A stretch of DNA of 64,000 nucleotides from Sipunculus nudus (taxonomy: Eukaryota; Annelida; Sipuncula; Golfingiida; Sipunculidae): the NCBI GenBank assembly GCA_026874595.1, contig CM049309.1, forward strand, positions 45,290,079 through 45,354,078, given 5' to 3'. Numbering within the stretch: the stretch's first letter is position 1; each line of letters opens with the position of its first letter. The notes beneath the pieces are model-generated. The model was not told the DNA's origin. It saw nothing but the letters and a program-made list of their open reading frames with translations, and did no database searches. Position numbers and translations under genes: made by a program. Shown here one piece after another: positions 26,126 through 37,494 of this stretch.

Positions 26126-26445
26126 CCTTGGTCAGACAGAGCCTACAAGCAGTGGTAATGGCAATCACATTGAGAAGCGGATTGTAACTATATATTTATT
26201 ATTAACATTCTACAGCAAGTATGGTACAGTATCGCTGGTTTACGAAAGAAATACGACGTTAGATATATTTTTCCTCTAGATGTTAACAAACCAACACAAA
26301 TGACACAGATATTTCTTTAGAAGTCGTTCCGTTTTACTATTTTAAAATATACCTGTCTCTCGAAACCCCGAAAAGAGCACCCGTTTGTGAGTGAAAAACG
26401 GCCGTGAAGCAAGGTCTTCCAATTAAACATGCAGAGCGCTCACTC

Positions 26446-26462
26446 GGGGGGGGGGGGGGGGG
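26446..26462. repeat. Poly-G tract
   Basis: About 17 consecutive G residues directly beside the SINE-like sequence. Confidence 0.95.
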
Positions 26463-26464
26463 AT

Positions 26465-26560
26465 GTAAAAAATATAAGTGCCCTGGCTGAGATTCGAGCT
26501 CACAATCTCCCAGTGTTGAGTCCTAATGCTCTACCCTTGAGCCACAGTAGCCGATTATGT
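26465..26560 (-). mobile_element. tRNA-derived SINE fragment
   Basis: On the minus strand TGGCTCAAGGG (26534-26544) fits the RNA polymerase III A box. About 35 bases further on, AGCTCGAATC (26491-26500) resembles a B box. The spacing suits a tRNA head, but the stems are not complete enough for a functional tRNA. Boundaries are uncertain. Confidence 0.5.
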
Positions 26561-27405
26561 TATACTTTACCAATAGTCAAACTAAGTACGGCAACAGGAA
26601 CCCCGACTTTATGATGCTGAGATCGGTGGGTGTGATCAATTTGTAATTCTGCCGAGATATGGTAATCAGAATGCCAGGGTAATTTTGATAACTGTCTTGT
26701 TGAAGTGGAGGGATTAAGCTACATCAGGGAGGTATAGACGAACCACTTTCTGTACTGACGTGCAGTAGAGACGTGGATTAAAGTATAGACCTGAGGTTAC
26801 AGCCCGCTGTCTTCCGCCTACTCTAAATCACCTCTATCGCTAACACCATTCATGGGACGGTAATTTGCTCAGGGTGGGCTTTATAAAAAAGTTCGGGACT
26901 TCCGGACACCATGTCTACCAAACACAGTACACACACCAGCCCTGTAAAAATAAAGTATATCTAAGTCTGACCAGTGAACATGAATGGTGAATTGTTGAAT
27001 GGTGGACTCAAACCGGTCGCCTGTGTTGTTATTTTTCTAACTAGTGTGGCTGTGTGAAGGAACTCTATAGATAATGGAGTGATTCGGTAAGTGGGTGCGG
27101 ATGTGATATGAGACAGACTAATTCTGTGTATGCAGTGTAGATACCCAGTACCCTGACATAGATATCCACGGGCCACCGCAGAAAAAGCTTCAAGACAACG
27201 CGAGAACGTAAAACCTGTACCAAACAAAAAAAAATCGTATAATTCAAATACTGTGTATGCTAGGGAATTTTATGCATTAGGAGGCAAGAAATGTTAATCT
27301 TTTCAAATGAAAAAGAAATGTTGCTGAACTTTCTGCTTTTCTGCCTAAATCGTAGTCCGCCACGTGTCAGCGCTGCAAGACTGCAGCAACCTAAACCGTA
27401 CTGCT
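26561..27405. other. Non-coding
   Basis: No supportable feature; short frames at 26961-27247 look random. Confidence 0.4.
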
Positions 27406-28061
27406 AGACTCAAAATTATTAGGCCCTGCCATAGATTGAGTCCGATAGCAATACAGTTTTTCTCGGCAAAGACGTGCGATTCCGATCCGCTCTGCTCCTC
27501 TCCTCTCTTTGCAACAACAGTTGTGGATTCCGCAACAACTATACAGTGAGTTTCTACAATATAAGCCTCCAATTACACACCGCCTAATGCCCTTGTTACC
27601 AGTGTCAACAGGTGTTTATTACCCTGTGCCAGCGGTCACTCTTCAGAGACGGGCCTGTTGAAACAAAATGTAACAACTTTTTAGCTGTCAATCAGTCGAG
27701 TCAGCGAGGCTATCAGTGAGGTCATCAAGTGCGCCCGTTCGACTGTTCTTCTCTGTCGGTGTCCCTACCAAACTCGCTGATATGCCTCTGGTAAAAAAGG
27801 TCAGTAAATGTTTAAAAATTATCAAAGTTTAATTTTAGTTGCTCGAAACCATGAAACACATATTTATTGCTGTTAAAATGGTATAATCCTGTGTCTTGTT
27901 GTTTGGCAGTAAACAGGCAGTCAAAGAAGATGCAACGGATCAGATGCAACAGATCAGATGCAACGGATCAGTTGCATCTTCCGTGGCTTATATTGTAGAA
28001 ACTCTCACTGAATCCCTATCGGACTCAATATATGGCAGGGCCTAATAATATTGAGTCCGAT
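27406..28061. repeat. Inverted repeat (foldback), unequal arms
   Basis: The left arm (27406-27568) and right arm (27984-28061) are inverted copies. They share TTATTAGGCCCTGCCATA, ATTGAGTCCGATAG and GTTTCTACAATATAAGCC. The left arm carries about 85 extra bases (roughly 27449-27540) missing from the right. The loop of about 415 bases includes a short tandem of GATGCAACGGATCA at 27930-27975. No reading frame explains it. Likely a foldback or MITE-like element. Confidence 0.8.
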
Positions 28062-28509
28062 TAAATCGGGCTGTCGTACTCCCTGATCCTTACAGTTGTT
28101 CCTGAAGTTGGGACAATCACCAGGTTGTGCGTGCGGCATCATTCTCCATACAGAATATTTATCATGAATGTTAAGGATAAACACAACATATCTGTACCAT
28201 GCGCAGGAGGGTATTGGCGGGTATGACTTTTTTTTTGTGGAGGGAAACCCAGGGAAATCCCCACCAGACATGTTTGTTATTACCGCTCCAGATTGTGACC
28301 TGCCTGATTCGATTGTTTAATAGACATAACGACGTTTAAGTGGTTGGTAATGCTACCATATGATAAAAAATATGTTTGCATTTTTATATTTGACATTTTC
28401 TTTAAGTAGGGATGTTATAGTTATGTTATATTATTGTCTACCACTGGAAACACCTTTTACTAGGGCATTCTCGCAGCAGAAAATAACGAAGCCTAAGGGA
28501 GAGACACGA
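28062..28509. other. Non-coding
   Basis: No supportable feature between the inverted repeat and the 50-bp array. Confidence 0.4.
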
Positions 28510-29142
28510 AATCTTAGGCTAGTGACAGACCTTAATCAGAGAAAAAAGAGTGCTGACGGAAGCTAGGGCTGGGGACAGATCCGTAATAGAGAAGAAAGTG
28601 TGCTGACGGGAGCTAGGGCTACGGACAGATCTGTAATAGAGAAGAAAGTGTGCTGACGGAAGCTAGGGCTAGGGACAGATCTGTAATAGAGAAGAAAGTG
28701 TGCTGACGGAAGCTAGGGCTAGGGACAGATCCGTAATAGAGAAGAAAGTGTGTTGACGGAAGCTAGGGCTAGGGACAGATCTGAAATAGAGAAGAAAGTG
28801 TGCTGACGGAAGCTAGGGCTAGGGACAGATCCGTAATAGGGAAGAAAGTGTGCTGACGGAAGCTAGGGCTAGGGACGGATCCGTAATAGAGAAGAAAGTG
28901 TGCTGACGGAAGCTAGGGCTAGGGACAGATCCGTAATAGAGAAGAAAGTGTGCTGACGGAAGCTAGGGCTAGGGACAGATCCGTAATAGAGAAGAAAGTG
29001 TGCTGACGGAAGCTAGGGCTAGGGACAGATACGTAATAGAGAAGAAAGTGTGCTGACAGAAGCTAGGGCTAGGAACAGATCCGTAATAGAGAAGAAAGTG
29101 TGCTGACGGAAGCTAGGGCTAGGGACAGATCCGTAATAGAGA
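28510..29142 (+). repeat. 50-bp minisatellite, about 13 copies, very homogeneous
   Basis: AGCTAGGGCT starts at 28561, 28611, 28661 and 28711 and continues at exactly 50 bases to 29142. The unit also contains GAGAAGAAAGTGTGCTGACG and GACAGATCCGTAATA. Most copies differ by only one or two bases; the leftmost unit is degenerate. Confidence 0.95.
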
Positions 29143-29504
29143 TTTACTTGCCACATATTGCTAGTTATTTATTCACCGTTTTCCTTTAACTACCATTTAT
29201 AAAATACTAGCATGATACCCATTATTTAATTGGGACAGGTCCGCCCTTCAGACCCTTCCGGTAAAATCCCAGATAATGTCAAATTCCTTAGAATATATGT
29301 AAACATAAGGGAAATGATACCACCTTAGGACACACTAGATATTTTTCCCTACACTTAAAAAAATCTGTGGGTGGCAACAGGGGTTTTGCGTGACAATGCT
29401 TTTGTGACAGCTTCAGTTTAACATATATTAACGTAACGATTATGTTACCTGAGCGAAGGCATCAGCATGTTTAACAGCCAGAGGTAAAGAATCAATGTTA
29501 TGCC
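29143..29504. other. Non-coding
   Basis: No feature seen. Confidence 0.4.
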
Positions 29505-29514
29505 ATATATATAT

Positions 29515-29588
<74 letters not shown>
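29505..29588. repeat. (AT)n microsatellite
   Basis: About 84 bases of AT with one TTATATT interruption near the left end. Confidence 0.95.
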
Positions 29589-29590
<2 letters not shown>

Positions 29591-29986
29591 TTTCAAAGTT
29601 TTATCGCCAATGAAATCCGAACGGGCAGAATTTCCGGCAAAACCTTTCGGGCTCATGGAATGATACAGTGATGTACATATATGATGTACACGCTGAGCAT
29701 TCATTACCACGACACCCGGGAAGGCTAAATTAAATTGACCTGGAAAGAACTGCTGAGCCAGCACGTCCTCCTTCTGGCCAGCTTTAAATAAGCCACATAT
29801 TTCAGGACCGTAACATCCTTGTCTAACAGGGTTTTCTACCTGATATGTTTTATAAAGCTGCCGTCTTTGAGCAACATTTGGCTCGGCGGGACCCTGGTCC
29901 TCCGACTTGTCAGGGGTATATACACTTACAAGCAGATTTATGTGACAATCTCGCGACAAATACCAAAATGGGCTATATCTGTCAGA
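29589..29986 (-). CDS. Uncertain coding-like open frame, product unknown
   Basis: A minus-strand frame is open from a TGA just above 30000 down through the (AT)n tract, about 130 non-repeat codons. It contains GPAEPNVAQRRQLYKTYQ, GLFKAGQKEDVLAQQFF and SMSPKGFAGNSARSDFIG, which look more like protein than most frames here. There is no ATG near the start. CAG/GTAGAA inside the frame could be a donor, so a shorter exon is possible. I do not recognise a family. It may be an exon, a decayed gene or part of a repeat attached to the AT tract. Confidence 0.25.
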
Positions 29987-29989
29987 GTG

Positions 29990-31573
29990 TGTAGGTTTAC
30001 TTCAAGGATGATTTCATTTTGTCTGATTCTGTGCCATGGCCAGGAATAAAAATAAATGGAACTTTGCCAGAAAAACTGAAATACTTGGGCACAGCAGGCA
30101 TTTTGAGATAAAGGTCAGCCTGTCCATTAGGCTCCCGTGAAAGGCGGTGGCCAGGTCCTTCAGACACGAGATACAAGCGTTATATGAATCTAAAAAGATT
30201 CCTGCAGATGCAAGTTATTTGGCAAAGTTAACAAGCTATCCAATGAGATTGTTAAGGAATATTTTTATACGACAAAAAGAAAACTTTCACATGGTTACGT
30301 CATTAGCCGTAATTTTGGCCGTCTAATTCAAGGCCATTGCAGACCAAGCAATGATGATATGATGTTTATTTAAAGACTTCTGCATTTCGAAGTTTCAGAT
30401 TTTTCTCATTTAATGACATACTAATGCTTCTTGATTACACACTTAAGAAAAACACTAAATAGACTATAAATTCAATAATTCAACCTGGCAATAGTTCTTG
30501 TCCCATTCTTGCGGGAAAAGAAACGCGAGGAGAGTTTAAACGACTTTTTAATACCAAATTGAATAGTTTCTCTTGTTATTTCAAACATTCTAAGGCGGGT
30601 TAATTAATAATGTGGGCAAAGGTTCAATACGCCTTGCTTGCTAATGGCTTCATATATTTAAGTTGATTTTATGTTTAATGCGCAGTAAAGCGTTTAACGG
30701 TTTAAAACATTTGTCGAATTTGCAAAAGAAAGGGGTATTTACACCTTGATGGCTTGTAGCTAATTAAGTAATTACTTCTAATTTGCTGTTATTACAAACA
30801 TATTTAGGTTTGGACATTCTGATAGCCCTTAATTCAAGCGTAACGTTTGCGATCATTCTGGAGCAATAATTTGCTATATTTGCAGAAATTAACAGAAAAA
30901 TTAAACGTTTATTAACTAATGTTATCCAAATCATGCATGTTGATTATCTTAGTGGAACTATTGAGAACAAATATTTATGGTCCTTTTGAAAGCATTCGAC
31001 ACGTTAAATACGATGCCTAAATTAAAAGATTTCCTTTTAAATGATTATATTTTTCACAACTGATGCATCATGTCCAATTCTGTGAAAGTGAACCTCAAAG
31101 TGATAATTGGGAGTTCCATAGGAAAACACCGAATATTTCATCTTCAAATTCAATCACACTTTGGCTAGTGACAAGGTAGAATCTGACAATGACAAAAAGA
31201 TAACGGTTCACTAATCCAGCCAAGACTCCTAGGTGTACAATAAAAGGAACTAAATATTGCAATGTTAGCTCCAGAATATGTGACACCCGTTCCTACATAG
31301 ACAGAAAACAGTCTTAATATATTAAAATATTTGCGTTACAAAATGAAACAAAAACTTCAACCAATGTATTGATGTTAATAAAGTGCTATTCTTTAATAAA
31401 ACCTGAGTTATTGGGTACGATATTGCATAACAACTAGCCCGGTCTGCAGTAAAGAATTTGATAAGGTTTTGTAAGTGCATTTCATTCAGCCGGTTCAGCA
31501 TCTTGGCTTTTTGTGTATCAACACCATAAAATATCAGCCCCTTACTCTGTGTAACTGATGACTCCGCGAGTAG

Positions 31574-31576
<3 letters not shown>
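29990..31576. other. Non-coding
   Basis: AT-rich, no supportable feature. Confidence 0.45.

Positions 31577-31636
<60 letters not shown>
31577..31636. repeat. (AT)n microsatellite
   Basis: About 60 bases of perfect AT. Confidence 0.95.
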
Positions 31637-31642
<6 letters not shown>

Positions 31643-31989
31643 CAAGAAATAATAATCGAGGTTGTTTAGAAAGTGTATTTCCGAGTTTAATATGAAATAT
31701 AATATATCTATACCAGGTTTGGAATTAACCTATACTGGTCAACTAACACCTTATAATATCTTCTTTTTAATTTTTCACTTCATTGTATTATATTTGAAAT
31801 ATGTCATACAGTCAATATAAGATGTATCTATATTTGTTAATAAAATAAGTTGCCAAACTCTGGTTTAACACTCCCCACCCCCTTGAAGATAAATTGACGA
31901 TACTGCGCGCCATACACTCAAATAGATTTATTAGTTACATGTGTTGCGATATGAGAAGTTATATATTATTACAGGTGCTCTTTTTATTA

Positions 31990-32694
31990 TGTGACACGGG
32001 CGTAACTCCTGTTGTGGCACACGTGTCTGGCCGCGTATTACATTCTATGTTTAATCCGTACTGGTTGAACTCTTATTGTCATGTTTAGCCTTGGGTATTC
32101 ACGCCTGGCCTGGGTCACGTGATGAGCTTGGTGTGTGGAGACACAGCGCTGTTTTTCTAGAGAATTCTTGAAGCGCGTTGTGCAAGATCTTATAGACTGT
32201 TCGAGAAGTGGAAAATACTCGGCTCGGGGTGTGAAGGTATATAAACAGATAAAGGGGCTGTGTTTTAGAACGGAAGGGCAGAGAGAGCAGAGAAGATTCC
32301 AGCGGACGCAGAAGCGTGTAACAGATTCTAGGACCTTATCCGACGAATGCAGCAATTATACATTTTCAAAGACTTTCTCCTGGCTTTTATGCATTTGGAC
32401 TTCAGTTTACTTTCTTGGTTGTTGCAAGAGCTTTACACTGGACTGTCATTCTCCGGGAGTTTCCATTTAAAGGATTTATCGTGGTGACAGTGTTGGTATC
32501 CAGGTACTGTGCACACTATTTTTCTATGATTGTATTGACTTGTTCCTATACCGCTGTTTTACTGTATATTTGTATTGATTTAGTGTATTGTAATGTTAGG
32601 GTTGTTTTAAGAATAAATTATAGTTATTTGTTAACAAAAAACCACTGACTTCTTTATTCATTTCCCTAGACATTTCACGCTGCCTAGCGTTACA
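31990..32694 (+). mobile_element. Possible solo LTR (about 705 bp)
   Basis: The segment begins TGTGACACGGGCG and ends GCGTTACA, so it has TG...CA limits. It holds a TATA box (GGTATATAAACAG, about 32238-32250) and an AATAAA at about 32612, in the order expected of U3-R-U5. No 5-base target duplication is visible (TATTA left, GAATC right) and no second copy exists here, so the limits are not proven. A cellular promoter with first exon is the alternative; frames of 105-111 codons across it on both strands are unremarkable. Confidence 0.4.
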
Positions 32695-32775
32695 GAATCT
32701 GATTTGTTTTAATCACCATTACAAAATTTGTGTTCATCAAGCATACGTGATCTGTTTATATTAGGTTCCGTAACA

Positions 32776-32806
<31 letters not shown>

Positions 32807-32827
32807 ATACATATATATATATATATT
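32776..32827. repeat. (AT)n microsatellite with AC interruptions
   Basis: Alternating AT broken by ATACAT at two points. Confidence 0.9.
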
Positions 32828-34910
32828 ACATTTATGTTTAATTATGCTATGAAAAGTAGCATTGTTAGTCTACTGAAATTCCCGAGTGCGCTGATAACCT
32901 GAAAATAAGAATTTAAAAGGTTGCTCTGTGAGAGAAAAAATTTAAAAATGGTTGAGAGAACCCAGGAAAAAAAAAGAAAAATTATAACACCTTTAAAAAA
33001 TATAATATAAGAGACATGAAGTATGGTCTAGCTGATGTCACGCGGAACCTTCCGGTGATAGGTCGTACAGTACGGTATTGTGCTTTCTGCCAGTGTACTG
33101 CTCTCTCTGCTGACAGTTACCTTGCCAATTGTCCCCATGAGAGCCTACCATTTTTCTGGTGAGTTTTCATGCATACACCTGGTAAAATCGGTGAATTGCA
33201 TTGCGTCACTCCTGCCGCTCCACAGTGGCATTGGGTAATATATCAGGAACGGAACCAGAGATTCTCAGCGAAAGCAGATCTGCTGCTAATATATATTTAA
33301 TAACACCAACCCTTGACACTTTTCGAATTTAAAACGAAAATTGAGTCCGTGAATGTGTACTAAATAAAGCATCACCACAATATAAGACTTAACATATAGG
33401 TTTAATAATGAGGTTCGTTAGAGCGCAATGGTTTGATGATAAAGAAACAGGACCAAGGTCATGGGTCGATTTGTCTTCTAGTCAATTCCATTTTAGGCGG
33501 GACCCTACAGTCATTAAGTCTCTCCTAATAACCATAACCACGGCGTGTCTAAGTTGATGTAGACCCGAAAACACATTATAAACCTTGCCCCAAGGGGCTT
33601 TCTCAGGCAAAAACACTTAGTTTATTCTCGGGGCGCTTGCACTAGAAATTTTGCAATCTTTTATTTCTGTTGGTGGAAGAGGACTTTAAGTGCGCTTCAA
33701 CGCGCCGCACCGAGTCCATTAAAAAGCCGGAGTTGAGATCATGGCTTTGTAATAGTCCCCTAGTCTGGTGTCTGCCATATAATCGATTAAATACAAGCCT
33801 AGTCACTTAATACCGTGCTAAATGTGGCACCTGTGCAAATACATCCCTAATTTATAAACGATAGGAACGAGGGCAACAAGCATAACATAACATAATTGAA
33901 TATTTAATAGATTTGCTCTGCTGGACCAGCGTCTGTCATGTTTTATGAGAGCTATACCTGCTTGAACAGTTATATGAAGACATAATAATACTTCAGAGTT
34001 ATGTTTCAAAAGCCACATTCATTTGGTCACTTTGAAGTTATTAGGTTACGAAACTTTGACGGATGCCTTTCATTTTTTACGCTATAGATATGCCCAATAA
34101 AATGATTTAGAATATATCCTCGTCATTTGTGCAGAGCAGAATTCCAGTTTAGACATCGAAGAACATGGAAGCATGCTGAATCTAAAGAGACCTTTTTCTA
34201 CCGACCCGCAGTTCCCTCTAACTTATATTAAAGGGGCCCAAGCACCTTGCTGGCCTTTACAAAGTTAAGGAAATCCCATGGAGCTTTTAAAAAAATAGGC
34301 CAGAAAACATGGATATCAACTCACACGGGCTGCTTGTTTTTTTTATATAAACATGTATATAATAAGAGGGGGCCGCCAAAATAATCAAAACAAATTCAAC
34401 AAGGACCTGGCAGCAAGTCAAATAAGCCAGAGCTTTGCAAATGGCGTTTTGTAACAAGTGACCTTTCTACCTCTGCATATATGCAACCTACCACCTTGAG
34501 TTACATGTATATTTCTGTTTATCAACATTGCTGTGTTTACAAACATGTTGTTGATAAACAGGTTCACGTATCCTTCATGAAGGTCTTATGAGAACTTTTC
34601 CACAACCAAAATTACCCTAAGATCAGTTTTATATACACAGAGGAAGCAAGTAATCACATAAAATTCTGTTCAAAGGTAGGTGATTTGGCACCTTTAACAA
34701 ATGGTGCAGGGGTGGTAAAATCTTTGACAATAACAGTCTGTTTCTCAGGAACTTTCTTGTCATTCATTGATTTGATATATTGTTAAGTTGTACCGGTAAT
34801 TCTCCTAGCCGTTTACACAATAATGTTAAGCAGATTCCGTTCCTCAACATTAACCTGCACTTAACCTTACAAGATATTGACATTGTCCTTCGACTTTAAA
34901 TCTGATGATA
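32828..34910. other. Non-coding
   Basis: No supportable feature. A slightly GC-richer patch at 33030-33240 shows no long frame. Confidence 0.45.
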
Positions 34911-34912
34911 TA

Positions 34913-35327
34913 CCGTGGTTGCCTTTTTATATGCCAGCGTTTTACTTTTGCAATATTCGCGAAGGTGAAATAATCGCGAATATGAAATCCTCGGGAATAA
35001 GATGCCCCATCAACTAAGATTACCTCTGAAATCCTCATCAGCAACAAATTTGTGCCTGGTTTCTGAACTGGCCTATGCATTAGCCGTATACACACCCTGT
35101 GATACAGATCGACTGTGATACAAGTCCTTATTTTATGAATGAACCAGAAATTAGTCAGGTATTGTAACAATATGTTGGATTTTTTTCTCAAGTGTAAATC
35201 AATACAGATCCTGCTAAACTTAGATTTTACAGGTTCTGGTGCAATCTCGAAAATGAAACCCTCGCGAAAAGGTTCAAAATGAAGAAATCGCGATATTTCA
35301 GCCTCGCGAAAATAAAGCCAACCACAG
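34913..35327. mobile_element. 415-bp MITE with CGCGAA-rich inverted arms
   Basis: The ends are CCGTGGTTGCCTTT on the left and AAAGCCAACCACAG on the right, imperfect inverted repeats flanked on both sides by TA (34911-34912, 35328-35329). Both arms carry ATTCGCGAAG/ATCGCGA-type blocks in inverted order (34960-35000 and 35240-35315). The 113-codon minus-strand frame through the middle shows no transposase motif. TA flanks suggest a Tc1/mariner-type mobiliser. Confidence 0.65.
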
Positions 35328-35329
35328 TA

Positions 35330-35740
35330 TGCATACCAAGAAATTTAAATCAACAGTTTCTACATCAGAACCGTTAATGTCTAAAGGTAAAGTCTTTGTT
35401 CTTTTCCGCCGAAATTCATAATCATCTTTGAGCATAATATATGACGTATAGAGTATATATGCTACTTGTATACAGATGCACCGTGTTACGTCCGTTCTTT
35501 AGTGAGTATTCAGGCTTGATATATTCATTGGGATACTTATATAGATAGATTTTATAATATAATCAGGAACAATAACACTCGAGTTATCATTATTCATTGA
35601 CTGATGTGTTGTTTATCCTTGAGTGAATATTTGTGAGAAGGGAATGATCCAATCCTGAAATCTCTTCTTTCAGAGACAAGAAATCATATTGATTGCTTTC
35701 CACATACGGCTCATCCTATCTGAGCTCTACTTGGATCCTC
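35330..35740. other. Non-coding
   Basis: No supportable feature. Confidence 0.4.
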
Positions 35741-35993
35741 TCTAATTATACCAGAAGTCCCCATCCTGCGCGGCGTTATCCACGCCTCTCACCCGCGAGC
35801 CATCGGACGACAAAGGGGACATCTTAGATACATCTGCAAGACTGATGAAGCCAACCCGTAAAGTAATCCGTGCCAAACTTGGCGACATGACACAACTATA
35901 ACATTGCTCTCCTGTCCCCAAGCCCCACTCTGAGACCTTAATACCCGCCGTCAGCCCGGATAATGTATTGGAGACGTTCGTGTTGGGAATCAT
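35741..35993. other. GC-richer patch open on both strands, possible exon
   Basis: This 250-base patch is richer in GC and CG than its surroundings. On the plus strand a good acceptor-like CCTCTCTAATTATACCAG (to 35752) is followed by 48 codons (including SPSCAALSTPLTREPSDD and RKVIRAKLGDMTQL) and a stop. On the minus strand an 83-codon frame begins ATGATTCCCAAC and includes IKVSEWGLGTGEQCYSC. Only one could be real, and I recognise neither. It may equally be a conserved non-coding element. Confidence 0.25.
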
Positions 35994-36639
35994 TCTTGGC
36001 CAGCGGCAGTTCTACCCTATATAATCGTGCTGATAATAACGCGTGTTTGAGTGGCAGTAGGGGATGTTTCGAAATCTCTCCTGAAAAAAAAAATCTACTA
36101 CAGGAACAATTTACCTTTTACCATCATCACTGATATGATAGTGCTCATTGTATTTGCTGACTGTTTAACCATATCATACCACCATGATTAAATGTTTCCT
36201 GGGCCTTGTCATCGGGTTTATAAACTTTATCTAAATAATCATGATTTACAACAACGCAACCAGGGCTACACAATAACGAAAGCACTTTATTGCCATGATC
36301 AACCATAAAATCTACAGGTTTCAGGTGCAACTGAAATATCTTGATTAAGTCAAACAGGTGTGTCACAATATTATCCGTGCGAAACAGATTTAATTAATCT
36401 AAAACATCCGTTTATCCCACAAGTTGGTGACGTTTTCGTCTCTATACCTTTTCAGTGTCATTGATAATCGAACCGGACATTGTCAGCGCCATCGGCAATC
36501 GTATTTTTTCTTGGTCATAAACAACATTTTTCGTGAACCGACATATCAATATTTTGTGATAATTTAATAATAATTATCTCAAGAAGATAACACTACTGGC
36601 AAGCTAGGTCTAAAAGGCTGTGAAAACATTATAAGGTAC
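35994..36639. other. Non-coding
   Basis: No supportable feature; the 73-codon minus-strand frame at 36145-36366 has no recognisable motif. Confidence 0.4.
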
Positions 36640-37494
36640 GTACCAACCACAGGCACTCGTTTCCAGCACTAAAATGACTTAGAGCCGTAAACACATCGAG
36701 TATGGGCGATATAGCCATTTTAAAAGAACAAGGTAATGAACTCCACCGCTACGCAGTACAACTTTTTTTCACAAGTCCGAATTCCGGAGAATTATCTGCT
36801 TCACAAGCATGATCGCGCGCCTTTTTGTTGAAAACACCTTTAATTACAAGATTAAACTTCCAAAAATAAAAATTCCCTACACTAACCGCGAATTCCAGCA
36901 CGTTTATTTCAGCTCCGACACCGTCATTTGTCATGCATACATTAACTACTTGCGGAAGTTGACGTCAACCCGGGCTTAATGCATGTAATGGTTATAGAAC
37001 AGACGTTAATGTATACAAAATAAGTGACATAATGGTCCTGTTTGTGTTTGCATGCCATGCCCACTGATTTTCAACTCCATTGACAATTTGACAGCTGTTT
37101 GAATTGTGCGCCAAAAAGAGATGTAGAAAACGACTGGTACCATGCAGCCAACCACAGCGGCCAGCTCAGGGGGAAATCCATTTAGCCCGGGGTGACGTCA
37201 ACAAATGACGGTGTCGCAGCTGGAATAAACATGCTGGAATTCGCGATTAGTGTAGAGAACCTTTATTATTGGAAGTTAAATCTTGTAAATAAAGATGTTT
37301 TCAACAAAAAGGCACGTGATCATGCTCGTGAAGCGGATAATTCTCCGGAATTCGGACTTGTGAAAAAAGTTGTCTTGCCCACGTAGCGGTGCCTTGTTAA
37401 TTTATAACGGGTATATCGCCTATACTCAATCAGTGAATGTGTCTACGGTTTCTTAGCCATTTTAGTGCTGGTAACGAGTGCCTGTGGTACCAAC
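36640..37494. mobile_element. 855-bp foldback element with arms of about 300 bp
   Basis: The left arm (36640-36978) and right arm (37182-37494) are inverted copies around a spacer of about 200 bases. Shared blocks include CGAGTGCCTGTGGT at the outer ends, TTCTCCGGAATTCGGACTTG in the middle and CCCGGGCTAA at the inner ends. The left arm has an extra 28 bases near 36932-36960. Each arm holds a roughly 60-codon frame giving the same peptide, but comparing them by eye about 11 of 15 codon differences change the amino acid, so there is no sign of selection on protein. No clear target duplication was seen. Confidence 0.8.

Noticed and set aside
36749-37386. A conserved 60-residue protein encoded twice in opposite directions
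   Set aside because: The two frames are the arms of an inverted repeat. About 11 of 15 codon differences are non-synonymous, which does not support protein constraint.
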